Shown one piece after another: positions 14,347-14,479 of a stretch of DNA of 14,479 bases. The position numbers and the translations under genes were made by a program. The DNA lies in the NCBI GenBank assembly GCA_040507985.1, contig JBEVNR010000052.1, forward strand, positions 1 through 14,479, given 5' to 3'. The DNA comes from JBEVNR01 sp040507985. Its GTDB lineage: Bacteria > Pseudomonadota > Alphaproteobacteria > Rickettsiales > UBA6187. The notes under the pieces are model-generated. The model was not told the origin of the DNA, ran no database searches, and saw only the letters and a list, made by a program, of their open reading frames with translations. Each line of letters starts with the position of its first letter. Position 1 is the first letter of the stretch.

Positions 14347-14479
14347 GGCTCTTGACTAGCGCCTAGACTATCTAATATATAGAAAGTCTATGAACAACAG
14401 GCCTTTAAGCGACTATAAGATAAAGAAAATATTACGTCATTTTTGTTTGGATGTATGTGCGAGCAAAACGGCGGAATTA
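14347..14479 (+). mobile_element. Left part of an IS1595-like insertion sequence (cut by window edge)
   Basis: The element is inferred from its transposase start at 14390. Its left terminus is not proven; GGCTCTTGAC at 14347-14356 is a possible beginning, since sequence changes character there and CTAG motifs follow. TAGACT (14364-14369) and AGTCTA (14385-14390) form an inverted repeat whose last base is the first base of the start codon, so the ribosome start could be masked in a hairpin. Confidence 0.5.
14390..14479 (+). CDS. IS1595-like transposase, N-terminal fragment (runs off the edge)
   Basis: Thirty codons from ATG 14390 are open to the end of the window. The start MNNRPLSDYKIKKILRHFCL continues DVCASKTAEL, which matches the typical opening helix-turn-helix of IS1595-family (ISXO2-like) transposases, where L-S-x-Y-K-x-K-x-I-x-x-F and T-A-x-x-T-A-E-L are common. 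The DDE/DDN catalytic part lies beyond the window, so activity cannot be judged. It is in the same direction as virD4. No Shine-Dalgarno is visible. Confidence 0.65.
   Translation, partial: MNNRPLSDYKIKKILRHFCLDVCASKTAEL

Noticed and set aside
1..14479. tRNA, rRNA, CRISPR array, riboswitch
   Set aside because: No cloverleaf with a TTCRA-type T-loop, no rRNA-like stretch, no regularly spaced direct repeats with unique spacers and no known aptamer core was seen on either strand by eye.

Overview
This window looks like an alphaproteobacterial chromosome, most likely from a host-associated lineage such as the Rickettsiales or Holosporales. Three genes point that way: a small DUF2610-like protein typical of Rickettsiales, a VirD4/TraG-type type IV secretion coupling ATPase, and an IS1595-like transposase cut by the right edge. 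The core genes (kinase, lgt, dsbD-like, ahpC, pyrE, recJ, virD4) are GC-rich. The first 2 kb is clearly more AT-rich. Family calls come from motifs read by eye; no database was searched.

Layout. 1-741 has no intact gene. It is a mosaic of reading-frame remnants, a 123-bp imperfect inverted repeat and fragments of dispersed repeats. 742-1850 is a promoter plus an unrecognised 349-aa protein with a coiled coil, an acidic serine-rich tail and two basic clusters; it resembles no housekeeping family and may be a secreted effector. 1851-2151 holds hairpins and the promoter of the next gene. 2152-5722 is a two-gene signalling unit: an MHYT-PAS histidine kinase overlapping by 8 nt a response regulator whose output domain is an RsbW-like ATPase. 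Convergent to it, on the minus strand, is an envelope operon of a DsbD/ScsB-type thiol reductant transporter followed by lgt (8613 to 5717). Divergent from dsbD, on the plus strand, is a tight cluster of ahpC-type peroxiredoxin, pyrE and recJ (8855-11850), with pyrE and recJ coupled by an ATGA overlap. A minus-strand DUF2610-like gene and a plus-strand virD4 share a 254-bp intergenic region rich in operator-like repeats. The window ends in the first 30 codons of an IS1595-like transposase.

How the genes fit together. The kinase and regulator form one sensory pathway whose output is probably protein-protein, since no DNA-binding domain is present. The DsbD-like protein and Lgt both mature envelope proteins, by thiol reduction and lipoprotein acylation. 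AhpC (peroxide removal) and RecJ (DNA repair) could both serve oxidative stress survival, with pyrE as a metabolic passenger. VirD4 would deliver substrates to a type IV secretion channel encoded elsewhere; the 801-1850 protein is a speculative substrate.
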